NCBI RefSeq assembly: GCF_016808335.1
Contig: NC_053145.1
Span: 28,903,120-28,967,119, forward strand
Direction of reading: 5' to 3'
Length of the DNA: 64,000 nucleotides
DNA from: Panicum virgatum
Lineage: Eukaryota; Streptophyta; Magnoliopsida; Poales; Poaceae
Every line of letters starts with the position of its first letter. Position 1 is the first letter of the stretch. The notes under the pieces were generated by a model, which saw only the letters and a list, made by a program, of their open reading frames with translations, did no database searches and had not been told where the DNA came from. Positions 23,612-34,749 of the stretch are shown one piece after another. The position numbers and the translations under genes are program-made.

Positions 23612-24570
23612 TGTTAGAAGACAGCGAAAGACAACACAAAAGTATTATCCCTATCAACTAGCAACTACTGGGTGGTGGTGAAAGTGGAATGCAATATCTC
23701 AAGCGGCTTACCACCGTCTTGCAAGTGTTCTTACCAAAGCCAACAGGCGGCACAATTAGTTGTCAAGCTTGGGTGTAACAGTTGCAAGATGAACCTGTGC
23801 TGATAGAAATACATGTGTAGTTTTGGGTAGGCACAATATAGTAGCAAAGAATAGCAATTATTCAATTCAGAATTGCAAGACTAAAAAATAGTCCCAAGCA
23901 AGTCTATGTCGCCGGCCTAAACTCGTCTTGGACCTAGTTCAAGCAAGCAACAATACAACTCTGCAAAGGGATACAAAGGATGCAAACACTTCTGAATTGT
24001 TTTTTCTGGTGCAGCTTTTCCTCTTTTTTTTGCACCTCTCTGCCTTTTATTTTTTTTTTCAGTGCGGCTTTTTCTTTTATGCACTTCTTGCCTTTTCCTT
24101 TGCTATTTTTTTACAATCAGAAAGTGTCGCAAAGAATAGAGTTATAACTCAACACATGTACCTTGATGTGCATGTATTTACTAAGCTGCGCAAAACAACT
24201 ATGTGGAGCTCCCAGAATGTATTTCAACGTTGCTAACAGAGAATAAGATATATTTTTCTTTCCAACCTTGCATGTGGATCAATCTCAATCAACAGAACCA
24301 ATTTTCTATGCTCCGCAAAACAGAGATGGCTGGACTCAAACCAAACCTATGAACAAGATCTAGACACAACGAACACAACGACTTCACGAGGGACTACAAT
24401 TTAGAAAAGCAATCTAAAAAGAAAAATTGTGAGGCACAAAAGGGTTATAGGACAGCGGAAACAAAAAAAATTTTGGGGCTTTTTGTGGACTATAGGTGAT
24501 GAACATGAATGAATCTAAAGGGGAAAAACAAGATAATACCTCACGGGCAACCTGGAATCTTGATACCACT
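23612..24570 (-). other. 5' untranslated leader and PBS of element E
   Basis: No coding frame of substance. T-rich tracts lie at about 24,000-24,115. The PBS is at about 24,554-24,568 (minus strand TGGTATCAAGATTCC), directly next to the LTR. Confidence 0.6.
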
Positions 24571-25532
24571 TGATGAGGAGTAGGCCCGATCTTCCGAGAG
24601 GTAGAGGTAAATTCGATTGGTGCAGTGTGTGACGTTGGTGATCCGGCTTCTAATTAGCACGATTCAAAGTCAAACAACCGTTACACCACTGCTCCGTTGG
24701 TTATCAACCAAGCACAACATGATTGACCTCGCCGAGAAGGCTTTTCCTGCAAGCTAATCGAAGAACACAAGCAAGAAGATGTAAACACGTAATCTGATAT
24801 TGCAAATATGAATGAAGCGAATCAAAGAGGGGTTGGAGAACTCGATTCCAAAGGACTAATCGACACAGAGGAGGAGATCAAGAACGGGGGCTCTGGATCA
24901 CTGTAAAAGGACTTGTCGCCACAGTTACAACGAATCAATCTCTGTTTCTCGAAGGAAAACACAAGAACTAAACAAAACCCTAACCCTAATGTGGCGGCAG
25001 CTACTGAGTTTATATCCTAAGGAACATCTTAGGGTTGTTGGTGGAGGCCAAGGTTGCGTCCACCACTTGGGCCAACACGGTACATGGGCCAACAGCCCAA
25101 AAGACAGTGTTACAACAACTTGACAGATTCTGGACGTTCAATTATTTTGGCGATTCCTGTTGACTCCGAACGAATTTGGGCCTCAAATCAGTGCCATTGG
25201 AAGCTCCTTGAAATTATCGTTCCATCCATATAATGAGTATCCCAAACGGACTCCGTATGCGGCCTGGGCGTTGATTTTAGTGCGGGCTGCTCCTGAACTC
25301 CAAAGCAGACTCGAACTCGACTTGGATTGGGCCTCCAACTTGGCTTGGCTGCCCTTGCTGGTCCACCACGCCTACAAACTCCTCCCCAACGTCCTCTTCA
25401 TCATCTCCATGGTTTCTAACAATAATTAAATCATTAGGTAGTAATTTATTCTCAAATCCAGATGACAAATTTATTTGGAACGAGCTTACCTTATAATCAA
25501 TGGTCGTATCCGAAGGGTTCGTGCTCTCATCT
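24571..25532 (-). repeat. 5' LTR of element E
   Basis: About 962 bp, very similar to 21,573-22,496. The terminal CATCA is mutated to CATCT. The copia C LTR resumes at 25,533. Confidence 0.8.
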
Positions 25533-25886
25533 GGATCCACCATGGATGTGATGGCGGTGAGGAACTCTGGGTCGGAGTAGAGAAGGTCCGGTGGGGGCGA
25601 GGGGTGGCGTAGGCACCACCTACTCCAGCCTGTGACGGAGGACGGCGTGGCGGCGAGCTTCCCGTCGGCGCCGGCACCCCCTAGATCGGTTAGGGTTAGG
25701 GTCTGTAGGTGGGGTGGTCTGAGCGGCAGTCAACTTGGGTGTCCGTGCCCCTGGTCCCCACCTGCCTTTTATTGGCGCCGCGCGACGGGGGCCCAGCAGC
25801 CATGGGTCGGCTGGGTGCCCCTGATCAGGGCGCGAGATCGTGTCCGGGCGGCCTTTGGGCCGGCCCTGGGGAGATCAATTCCATCA

Positions 25887-26180
25887 CAAGGATCACCATG
25901 TCCATATGCAATTTATCGTAGCTCTCCAGCCTCACTTGTACCTCATCCTTCCACAGAAGAGCAAGCACTCCCCCTCTTCCCAAGCTGCCCACTTTCAAGA
26001 CATTAGCAAACCCCAGGGAGCGTTTCAGCCATCTACTCTATCAAAGAACAAATGAGTTTCTGACAAGAACACCATAACTGGGCAATGTAACTCACAGAAG
26101 CTACGGATTTCACGAACTACCTCGGGTTGCACCAGTCCCGGACAAGTCAAGTATAAGATTTTCATTGTGCCTGGCGGGGG
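25887..26180 (-). pseudogene. LINE ORF2 N-terminus (endonuclease), truncated
   Basis: The minus-strand translation, with frame breaks, gives fragments typical of the plant L1 endonuclease start, such as GLKRSLGFANV, VGSLGRGG and LALLWKDEVQVRLESYDKLH. The endonuclease would nick target DNA to prime reverse transcription. Only the first 90 or so residues remain before copia C. Confidence 0.65.
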
Positions 26181-26342
26181 CTGCCTTTTGCAGCCGCCAC
26201 CGATCTTGCATTTGGTTGAGTGTAGTGTTTCTTCTGCTTCTTTGTCAACTCATTCAAAGCAGCAGCACATGCCTCCCCCATACGTCCATCCTGCTCGTTC
26301 ACTCTTGAAGACACAAGGCCAATTGGAATATGAACTATGCTT

Positions 26343-28278
26343 TCAGTACCTGGTAGGTTGGGTTTCCAATGTCTCCGAGGAGCTAGGGCTTAATCCTTTT
26401 GATTTCCTTTTCCTTGGTGTAAGCTGATTTTCCTCGGTCCTGGTTTTGAAGTTCTGCTGCCTTGGGGTTTTATCCTCCGACAACACTCCGGTGTCAGTGC
26501 CTGATCCCATAGCCTTGTGTGGTGGAATGACATCCTCGCCATCCTCCCTTGGCGACGTCTTCCGGTGATCAGCAGGTCGACGATGGCGCTGGTCCCCATG
26601 GATTCTTGGAGGTGTCTGAGGGCCCCCTCCCAAATATTTACGCTGCTGCATCCTCGAAACTTTGAATCTTCCTTTTCTTGGGATCATATACCCTGAGTTT
26701 GACATCATATGGTAGTTTTACTTCCTCACCACGGATGAGAGGTTTGTCACATTCCAGTTGTGAGTGCCCCATGACCCCACACGCCAAGCAGTAGAAGGGG
26801 AGCTTCTCATATTGGAGATTAAACCATTCAGGCTTCTCATTCCTTTTTGTTTTCAGTAGCACCCCACGCCTCACAGGTTTTGCAATGTCAATGGCCACCC
26901 GAGCTCACAAGAAAGGGCCACGCACTTCCCCCATCTTATTTAACTCTCCAATCAGTCCCACAGCCCTTTCACCATGATGCTTGTTCATCCATCCCAGTGG
27001 AAGGTCTAGGATCCGAACCCAGATGTCCATGTGATCAAACTGAATCTCTGAGGGTTCGAGGTTCTCATCATAATCGCGCAGGATCACCGCATGTTTTCCA
27101 ACAACCCATGGCGATCCACCTAGCGCCCGCTCCATGTCTTGCTTGAAGTCAAATTCTGCTACAAAGTGGTCACCCCCTGATGTAAACGCGGCCCGATCTT
27201 CTGATAGGTAGGGGTAAATTCAATTGGTGGAGTGTGTGACGTTGGCGATCCGGCTTCTAATTAGCACGATTCGAAGTCAAGCAACCTCGTCGAGAAAGCT
27301 TTTCCTGCAAACGAATTGAAGAACACAAGCAAGAAGATGTAAACACGCAATCTGATATTGCAAATATGAATGAAGCGAATCAAAGAGAGGTTCGAGAACT
27401 TGATTCCAAAGGACTAATCGACACAGTGGAGGAGATCAAGAACGGGGGCCCTAGATCACTGTAAAAGGACTTGTTGCCACAGTTACAACGAATCAATCTC
27501 TGTTTTTCGAAGGAAAACACAAGAACTAAACAAAACCCTAACCCTAATGTGGTGGCGGCTACTGAATATATAAGGTTTAGGTCGTGGATAACCCCTCTGG
27601 AAATGCCCCTATGGGCTCCAAGACGATACACGGGCGAATGGCCCAAAAGATTATGTCGTGGCAGCCTGACAGATTCTGGTCGTTCACTTGTTTTGACTAT
27701 TCCTGTCGACTCCAAATGAATTTGAGCCTGAAACTTGTGCCATTGGAAGATCCTTGAAATTATCTTTCCATCCATATAAAGAGCATCCATAAAAGACTTC
27801 GTATGCGGCCTGGGCGTCAATTTTGGTGCGGGCTGCTCCTGGACTCCGAGATGGACTCGAACTTGAGTTTCTTTGGGCCTCCACCTTGGAGACTCGAGCC
27901 GAATCAACCTCGGGCCTCCTTTATGACTTGGACACCCTTGCTGGACTCCTCTCTCCTGATGCCATACACCAATCATGGTCGTATGCATGGGTGTCATGTC
28001 CTCATCACCCCCCCCCGGCGCCCGATCATTCTGATCTTCAACTCAGCCGGATTCCCCCATGCCAATTTCATCGCACCGTGGATCGCGATGGTGTGCACCG
28101 TCATGGGCGGCAAGACCTTACTGACCAATGCCCATTCCACCAGCGGTTGTGCATAATCCTCCTCCACATCGCTGAACTCTTCTACATCTTCCTCCTCAGC
28201 TTTGAGGTTCAGGTCATTGAACATATCCACAATAAACGCCTCTGGGCGCCCCAAACTTCCTACTCCAATCCCCGCCAT
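26343..28278 (-). pseudogene. LINE ORF1 (DUF4283 plus CCHC zinc knuckle), split by solo LTR G
   Basis: Start at ATG 28,276-28,278 (MAGIGVGSLGRPEAF). The frame is open to the LTR at 28,008, with motifs LVGWALVSK-like (LVEWALVSKVLPP) and AMKLAWGNP. Beyond the LTR it continues (FVAEFDFKQDMERAL, GSPWVVGKHAVIL, DIWVRILDLPLGWMN) to about 26,905. A knuckle-bearing segment follows at 26,638-26,898 (FYCLACGVMGHSQLEC). A stop near 26,900 and a frame change near 26,640 precede the basic C-terminal tail (26,343-26,635). ORF1 would bind LINE RNA. Confidence 0.8.
27178..28007 (-). repeat. Solo LTR G (830 bp), family of element E
   Basis: Starts TGATGTAAACGCGGCCCGATC and ends GTCATGTCCTCATCA, sharing long blocks with the E LTRs (such as GATCCGGCTTCTAATTAGCA and GCGGCCTGGGCGT). 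It is flanked by CCCCC on both sides (27,173-27,177 and 28,008-28,012) and interrupts LINE ORF1, so it is a bona fide insertion whose interior was lost by LTR-LTR recombination. The homopolymer makes the duplication less certain than an ordinary one. Confidence 0.8.
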
Positions 28279-28860
28279 GGTGACTCATTGGAAGGAAAAC
28301 ACAATAGTGTATGCCGTGGGAAGAAGCGCAACACGGATACAAGAGCGATCCCAAAACCTAGGGTTCCTAAGTGGCAAAGCCCCTAGTGGGAAATTGGTGT
28401 TCGACAACACCGGAGCGACTAACCGTCGATCTGCGGTGGCCGCCGGGGACTGGAACGTCACCGGCTTGGCATAGTCACAGGACTGACGACGGCAAAAGTC
28501 AGATCACGTTGGCGGGATCGCAAGCTTCGACCACATACATCTCTAGGGAGGAATCACCAACAGTAGCAAGAAGCCCTAGCAGCACCAACACCGCTGAGGG
28601 ATGTCGCCAGCGAAAGACGTGGAGATTAGAGGTTAGGTTGGCCGGTGGTGAAGCGGTGATGATCATGTCGGCGGTGGCCGGATCAGATTGGGAGCACCAT
28701 CGCCATCACGATCGCCTGGGTCAACATAACTGTCAGGGAGTGGACACGTTCTGACCGAGTGCGGCGGCGGCGCATTGAAGTTGGAGTGTTCTACTACCCT
28801 ACCTCTTGTCGCGGATGAGTCCGAATCAGCAGCAGGCTAGCTAGCAGCCTTATATATTGG

Positions 28861-29848
28861 TTAGTCAAAATCTATGCGTTTGGTTTGAAGGTTGGAGTGG
28901 GTTGAGATGGGTTGGATCTAGTTTTAGAGGTGTTTGATTGGAGGAGGAGTGGGTTGGGTTCATCCCTAGAAGGGAATATTCTCCTTAGATGCGGGTAAGA
29001 TAGATACCACTGAAATGAATGGACCATCTCGACCAACTTCTTTCTCGTCCCTTGCCGTCTTCCTCCGTTCCTCCCACTGTTGATTGACGTAGCTCCTCCG
29101 CTGTCCACCTCACCCGTGCGCCCTCCAATGTACTTTAGCTGCGTCGCCTTCATGCCTCTCCCTCGCGCTCACCATCGGCCGGCAGCCACATCACGTCCCT
29201 GTTTTCCCACACCCGACGTGTCCGCCTGTCGCTGCAGTGCCACTGAGCTGGCCCCCACACTTCATCCCACACTACGGCCACCATGCTTGGCCTAGAGGGT
29301 CGGCGTTAGGGGAGGGCACGCGGGGAGTCCAGAGCGGCGCGGGAGCAGAGGGCGGCCGAGTTGGAGACCAGGTCGCCATGGAGGTGTCCAGGCAGCGGAG
29401 GGTTGGGCGGTCGGTGGTTGGGGCTCAGCAACGCGCGCCTAGCGGCTGGAGCCAGAAGAGGAGGTGGGCAATGAGGCTAGAGGAAGGAGAAAGCGCGAGA
29501 AAAAGAGCATGACAAGTGGGTCCCACGGGTTCCTGTTGGTAACGGTGTTAAAGTGGTGTCCATCTGAACCCTTCCAATCCTTCCAACCAAACAAAGGTCT
29601 GGGTCGAACTCAACATCTTTTAACCAAACACGAGATGGATTGAATCCAACCTAGAATAATGGGATTAATCAACTCATTCCACTTGGCCCCGAACCAAACA
29701 CTGACTAATACTCCTTGACCCAACCCATTCCGCTTGTGGAGGATGGAAGTAACCTTTCAACCAAACAAAGGTCTGGGCATCTGGCAAGGAGGCCAGAGGA
29801 GCGAGAAAGTGATATTTTTTTAGCTCCCGTACAACTAGATGAGCAAAA
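28861..29848. mobile_element. Candidate TIR element with GC-rich interior, plus flanking remnant
   Basis: About 28,875 reads TGCGTTTGGTTTGAAGG and about 29,690 reads CGAACCAAACACTGA, an imperfect inverted repeat bordered by CTA on both sides. Related blocks with AACCAAACAAAGGTCTGGG occur at 29,585 and 29,758. The interior (29,050-29,510) is GC-rich without a supported gene. This looks like a non-autonomous DNA element, but the ends are short and the class is uncertain. Confidence 0.4.
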
Positions 29849-30426
29849 TGTTGGCGCCAATCTAGGTCCAACACACGAATGCGCTTGATCGCGCGGTGAG
29901 CAACGGCACAATTGCAGCGCCGATGCTCAGACCGGTCAGACCAGTTAAGGTAAATGGTCAGACCGGTTTGCCGGTGCAGAACGGCGAAATCCGACGAATG
30001 CTCGCCCGGGAGGGACCCCGTCAGGGCAAGCGCACATAGGGTTGTTCTAGGATCGGCAGGCCACCTAGAACGCCTTCAGACGTCGCGGAGACGAAGGAAG
30101 AACAACAAGTATGGGGGTTGGAAGAGCTAGGGTTTGAGGAAGACAAAAAGTAAGGCAAAATAATGGAAAGTAATAGATTGATATGTTTTTGATCGATTGG
30201 ATTCCCTAATTGGCCGTGACCCTTTATATTTATAGGGTGGGGTGGACTTATCCCGCAAGAAATCCTGTTTACAGATCTAAATCCATAAAAAACCCTAGTT
30301 GTACTCGGACTCTACCTGGACCGGTCAGACTGGTCTGTCCTTGCCGGGCAGGCCACATTGCCTCGACCGGTCAGACCGCTCGGTCAGACTGGTCAGACAG
30401 GTTGGTGCCAATTTTGACTGTCAACA
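29849..30426 (-). repeat. 3' LTR of element H
   Basis: 578 bp, with a minus-strand TATA box within TATATTTATAGGG (about 30,226-30,239) and clusters of the ACCGGTCAG unit at about 29,928-29,965 and 30,318-30,412. The PPT lies at 30,427-30,445 (minus strand AAAAACAGGGGGCATA). Confidence 0.88.
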
Positions 30427-30851
30427 TATGCCCCCTGTTTTTTTTGATAAAGCTTGCTTGCCAAAATACATTATTCTGAGCCAAAATTGTCTAAGGGCGA
30501 TGATTAATACTACATCGGCCATTTTTTGTACTAAAGGTGATAAACAATTATCGGCCATATTTTGCTCAAGTCAATGTTGAAACAACTTGTTTGGGCCGCC
30601 ACACCTTCTTCATTGGGCCGCCACTTGTTGTTCCATTACCTCCTTCTTGCACATACGTTGCAGCCTTCACTTCTGAGTATGAGACAAGCCTGAGGGACAC
30701 CACCTCAGCTGTAAATACTTTGAATCTGGCTCCTTGCTCTTCTCATTCTCTTTGCTGCAATCAACATCTTGCTTGACCGGATTACTGCTAGCAACAATCG
30801 GTCTTTGTAGTAATGCATTATTTGGATACATAGGAGGATACTGAATATAAT
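30427..30851 (-). pseudogene. 3' internal remnant of element H (linker end)
   Basis: The minus-strand frame at 30,667-30,850 contains YLQLRWCPSGLSHTQK, the counterpart of the linker motif in element D. The remaining 240 bp up to the PPT are non-coding. All pol domains are missing here. Confidence 0.7.
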
Positions 30852-33800
30852 TGTGACACCCTAGGTGTCTGCACAGTAGAATTGTATTTATTTTATGCAT
30901 CATGTGCTTAATTTGCTTGAAAAAGGATCTTATTGTAAAAATAAAAGGGTAGCTGTGTAAATATGATTTATTGCAGGGTCCTTTCTATAGTTTAATTTGA
31001 ATAGGGAGAGCTAATATTGCTTTTGTGGAGGGTTTATGTGTAAAATTCAGTGTAATAATTACATGGCAGAAAATTTTGCTTTTTAGTTTGAAATTAAACT
31101 GAATTTGCAATGGAAAAGACAAAAGTCCATTAAATTCAAAATCCTTCCTATGTTTTCAAAATAACTCTTTAACCTTTGATCAAATCAATTTTTGCAAAAC
31201 ATCAAAGTTGTAGATCTTGAAAACTTGAATAACTTTCATGTTGGGCACTTTTTCAATTGAGCCCTAGTTTAAAAATTATTGTTGAATTACAGTAGGGTCC
31301 CTAGAATTTTCTGAATTTGCAAATAGATCCACCCTTCTTCTTCCTCCTCCCTCCCTCTCTGCTTCTCTGCCGCCGGCACAGTTCAGCGACGCCCGCCTCC
31401 GAGGAGGGCCGCAGGCCAGCTCCTGCTTCCCCACGCCCCACGCAGCACCCCAGCGATTTCCTGGACCCACTCCCCCTCGCGCTGGACCTCTCCTCCAATC
31501 GCCACGCCACCCCGACGAGCTCCGCGGCCGCCACCTCGCCGCCGCAGTGGACAGCTCGCTGTAGAGCCTCAGCTCCCCAACTCGCGCACGCCTCAGTACC
31601 AGGAGCAATCCCGTTTCACTTTCCCCTCCTTGCCTCGCCCGCTCCCTGCCCAGAACCCCCCAGAACATCACCGCCGACCGCCCGAACGCCGGCGAGCCTG
31701 AGCTCATAGTCGCCCCGCACCTCCAGACCACCTCCGCCCACGCAGACCCTACCAATAGCTCCGCCTTGTCCTCGCGCAGCTCACCGACCCCTCCTCGTCA
31801 CCTACTCTCCACCAGAGCAACCTCTCCGCCGTTTCCCGAGCTACGACCGCCGCTGCTCGCCGTCGACGACCCACCTCCGGCTGCCTCCTCCCCGACCTGA
31901 CCCACCAGAAGGTAGCGCGTGATGCCCTGAAGCTCCCACGCCTCTACACCCTCGCCGCCGGCGACCCGAACCGCCAGAAACAGCCGGTCAACCCTCTCCC
32001 CTCGCTCTGACTCCGGCCAAGGGCATGTTTGCTAGGATTTGAAAACTTCTATGGACCTCTCTGCAAGTTCTCAGATCTTTTCCTTTTGTTTTTAGGCTAA
32101 ACTTTGAAAATACCTAGAAATTCGTAGAAAAATCAGAAAAATGCAAATCTAAATGTTTTGGAATCCTTGTTACAAGAACTATAAGTTTTGTTACATGCAC
32201 ATCTTCAGTTTTGGTCTGTATTTTAATCCAAGAAAAAGAATTGAATAATTAGACTTTAATTATTCTAGGAGTTCTACTCAGTAATTTCATGTGAGCTTTG
32301 GCTAGCTTGTGTCTTGCAGTGTTACTAGTACCTAGTAAAAAATTGAAACCTTTTTTGACATCATTAACTAGGTCAAAGTTTCAAGATTCCTAAATCTACT
32401 AGTTTTGCTAATTTATTTGTGCTGGTAGAAATATTTAAGTTCTGAGTGTGAAACTTTTTCCATGCTTACATGTCACTACAACCTTACTGTTACCCAAGTT
32501 TGGGAAATTTTAGAGCTGTCTAGCTATATCTTTGATTTAATGCTTGTTAAGTAGGCTTTAATTATGATAAATAGTTTCATTGCTTAGAAAATTCTGAGAA
32601 TTTTTGTGTAACTCTACTTTGGTTGTGTATTCATGTCTGTAAAATTTAGGATCCAGAAACACTATAGAACTTCTTATACTAATTAGTTTTACCATATGTG
32701 GTTTTACACTATAGATAAATTCTAAAAAATTTATGGGATGTTTATAAGCATATTAAGAATGTTCTAAGATATTTTGAGCTTCATAGGTGTGGTAGTTTGT
32801 TCTGTAGAAATTCATCTTTGTTTAAATATAATCTGTTTTGAGTATTTTTCATGTAATCATGTCTTACTGTTTTTAGCTAAGCTTTTTACTGCGAGCTGCT
32901 GATTAGATGTACTACCTTGTATAAATTTTGTAGCTGCAGAATCTATTCTTAGCTTATGTTTTAAAATAGTCAAAGTCTTTCATGCTTTTCTTTTCGCTTT
33001 TAAAAACTGCCACCCAATTCTTTTTATGAAGTAAAGTTAAGATTAGAACTACTCTATAAACGATTGCCCATATGCTAAGTTTTGTTGCTAGTTGTTAGAC
33101 TATAACTTTATCGTGAAATGTATGTGTTTGAAATATCGTTTCTTGCATCACATATAGATACGACTGTTTTATCGAACGGGACGTACGAGCTGATCCCGGA
33201 GTCCGAATGAGTTGATTAAGAAGCCCAAGTGAACGTCGCCATACTGACTGAAGACCTGGACCAAAGTTCGGAAGAGCCCAAGGTTGTTTTAGCTAGCGAC
33301 TACCAAAAAGGCAAGCCCCGGACATAACCCAGTATTTCAAATTATTACAATTTATCGTTATTACTTACTTGTGCATTTACAGTTCTTAGGATTTGAATTG
33401 AAACCCTAGATGCATGATCCTTGGAGCCTATGTACTTAACACTAGACTTGAGTTCGAATAATTGCTAAGCTTATAGGATCGGTAAAAGTCGAGTGATTGC
33501 CTGTCACTCGCGAGCTCTATAGGAATTGCTTGTTTACTTTCTGCTATCAATATAAGGACGACGGATGGGGTCGTGTTCGATATCATAACCTTGGGTGAGA
33601 TCCCGTCTGTGTTGATAAATTCTGCTAAGGTCGCGGTGTGTGGTAGTGGTGGTTAAGTTTTTGAACGTACTAGCCACATGCCGTAAATATGCTACGCGGT
33701 AAGCCTAGTAGCCGATCGGACCGGGGAGTGGATATGCCTTTCACTCTCTCTTAGAGATAGGTTTTATTTATGTTTATGTTGCGCAACACCACGGGTGCAG

Positions 33801-34749
33801 GGAGGAAGTTGGTGTCCTGTAGTCGGGGAGAGTGACCTTATCCACAAGCCGGAATGAAAGGTCAACGGTTGTTTGGGAACGACCCGACGGTGTTCCAAAT
33901 GTGTGTGTTAGGTCTGCCTGGCCAGGTCAACAAATTCAATTCGAATCGTCCGCTTCTCACGGTTTGGGACTGTTTGATCCCTTTGCCACACAGAGTAATA
34001 AGAGTAACATTATTTGATCAATCTTGATGTTTGACTAAAGTTCTACCATGGTTGAGTAGAGTTAGTTGCTTACATAGAATGGATAATCAACTAGATTATT
34101 GAAAGCTAAAATGTGAAATTAAGGACCTACTCTTTATTGCTTTTCAGCAAAAGAAAAACCAGAGCCTACAAAACCTGGCATAGTCTAGCTAGGTGGACTA
34201 AATATATCCGTTGACGGTTAAGTCTTGCTGAGTATTAGAATACTCAGCCTTGCTGTTGAAACCTTTTTCAGGTATGAGTTTTCATGACCAGATCGCTAGT
34301 CTGTCTTGGCCCTGCTCTTTGCCTCCTGGCTGGTCCGTAGAGTGGGATCCATCTTCGACCGGCAATGACCCTGATGAGTGATACCTTGCTTGGGCTAGCT
34401 TGGTGTCCTTTTGCGACCTGTTGTAGCCGTCGTGTTCTATTTCCGCTGCTTTAAACTCTGAACTTAAACTTATGTCTTGTATAATGATTTACTAAGTTTG
34501 GATCTGTAATAATGTTTTAAACTTGTTGTAATAAATACTATCCATGTGTTGTAAAATATGTATGGTTGTAATATCTCTGGACTCGCCTTCGTGCGGGGTA
34601 TGCTTGTTCGATCCGAGAACCGGTGCTTGTATCAGGACATTACCCGACAGACCATGAATTGTTCCGTTTGAAGTGCGTTTGAGCCGGTGTTGCCTTTAGG
34701 GTGATGGCCAGCGCACTTGAGCCGAGATAATTCAGGTGGTTCTGCCACA
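30852..34749. repeat. Solo LTR I, 3.9 kb, probably Tekay/Del-type chromovirus
   Basis: It starts TGTGACACCCTAGGTGTC, ends GGTTCTGCCACA, and is flanked by a perfect ATAAT duplication (30,847-30,851 and 34,750-34,754). No second LTR, PBS or pol sequence is visible inside, so I read it as a single very long LTR. LTRs of 3-4 kb starting TGTGAC fit the Tekay/Del lineage as I know it. A GC-rich block (31,316-32,000) carries non-gene reading frames on both strands. The rest is AT-rich. It splits gag of element H. Confidence 0.75.

Larger units (their letters stand above)
21573..25532 (-). mobile_element. Element E: small gag-only LTR retrotransposon
   Basis: LTRs at 21,573-22,496 and 24,571-25,532 share ends TGATGAGGAG and GTGCTCTCATCA (the last base is changed in the right copy). 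A PPT (minus strand AAGAAGGGGAGGA) adjoins the left LTR and a PBS (minus strand TGGTATCAAGATTCC) adjoins the right one. The 2.07-kb interior holds one gag-like frame and no protease, RT, RNase H or integrase. This matches gag-only non-autonomous elements (the TR-GAG or LARD class). The target duplication is imperfect: GTATC left, GGATC right. Confidence 0.85.
9575..25886 (-). mobile_element. Element C: Ty1/copia retrotransposon, minus strand, interrupted by B, D and E
   Basis: Its own parts are: pol fragments 9575-12,750; gag 12,750-13,154 continued at 19,994-20,268; a 1.1-kb leader 20,269-21,363; a primer-binding site 21,364-21,377; and the 5' LTR 21,379-21,572 continued at 25,533-25,886. 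The 3' end lies left of the window, beyond element B. Domain order gag, protease, integrase, reverse transcriptase, RNase H on the minus strand is the Ty1/copia order. C lies inside the LINE ORF2, which resumes at 25,887. Confidence 0.8.
21379..25886 (-). repeat. 5' LTR of copia element C, split by element E
   Basis: The LTR consists of 21,379-21,572 and 25,533-25,886, about 550 bp once element E is removed. On the minus strand it starts TGATGGAATTGATC and ends ACACAACA. A TATA-like CAATAAAAGGC on the minus strand (about 25,767-25,776), followed by ACCCTAACCCTAACC, fits a promoter and early transcript. The right border is inferred from the TG at 25,886 and the resumption of LINE endonuclease sequence at 25,887. 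The 3' LTR needed for confirmation is outside the window. Confidence 0.55.
25887..28860 (-). mobile_element. L1-type LINE (element F), minus strand, carrying solo LTR G
   Basis: The interval contains a 5' leader (28,279 to about 28,860), ORF1 (28,278 leftwards to 26,343) and the first part of ORF2 (about 26,180-25,887). ORF2 stops where the copia C LTR begins; the rest would lie left of the window beyond C. ORF1 with an RNA-binding DUF4283-like part and a CCHC knuckle, followed by an apurinic endonuclease, is the layout of plant L1 elements. Confidence 0.75.

Noticed and set aside
31276..31755. 159-codon minus-strand and 130-codon plus-strand frames
   Set aside because: They overlap antisense in a GC-rich block of solo LTR I and lack recognisable motifs. 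Kept only as a possible captured sequence.
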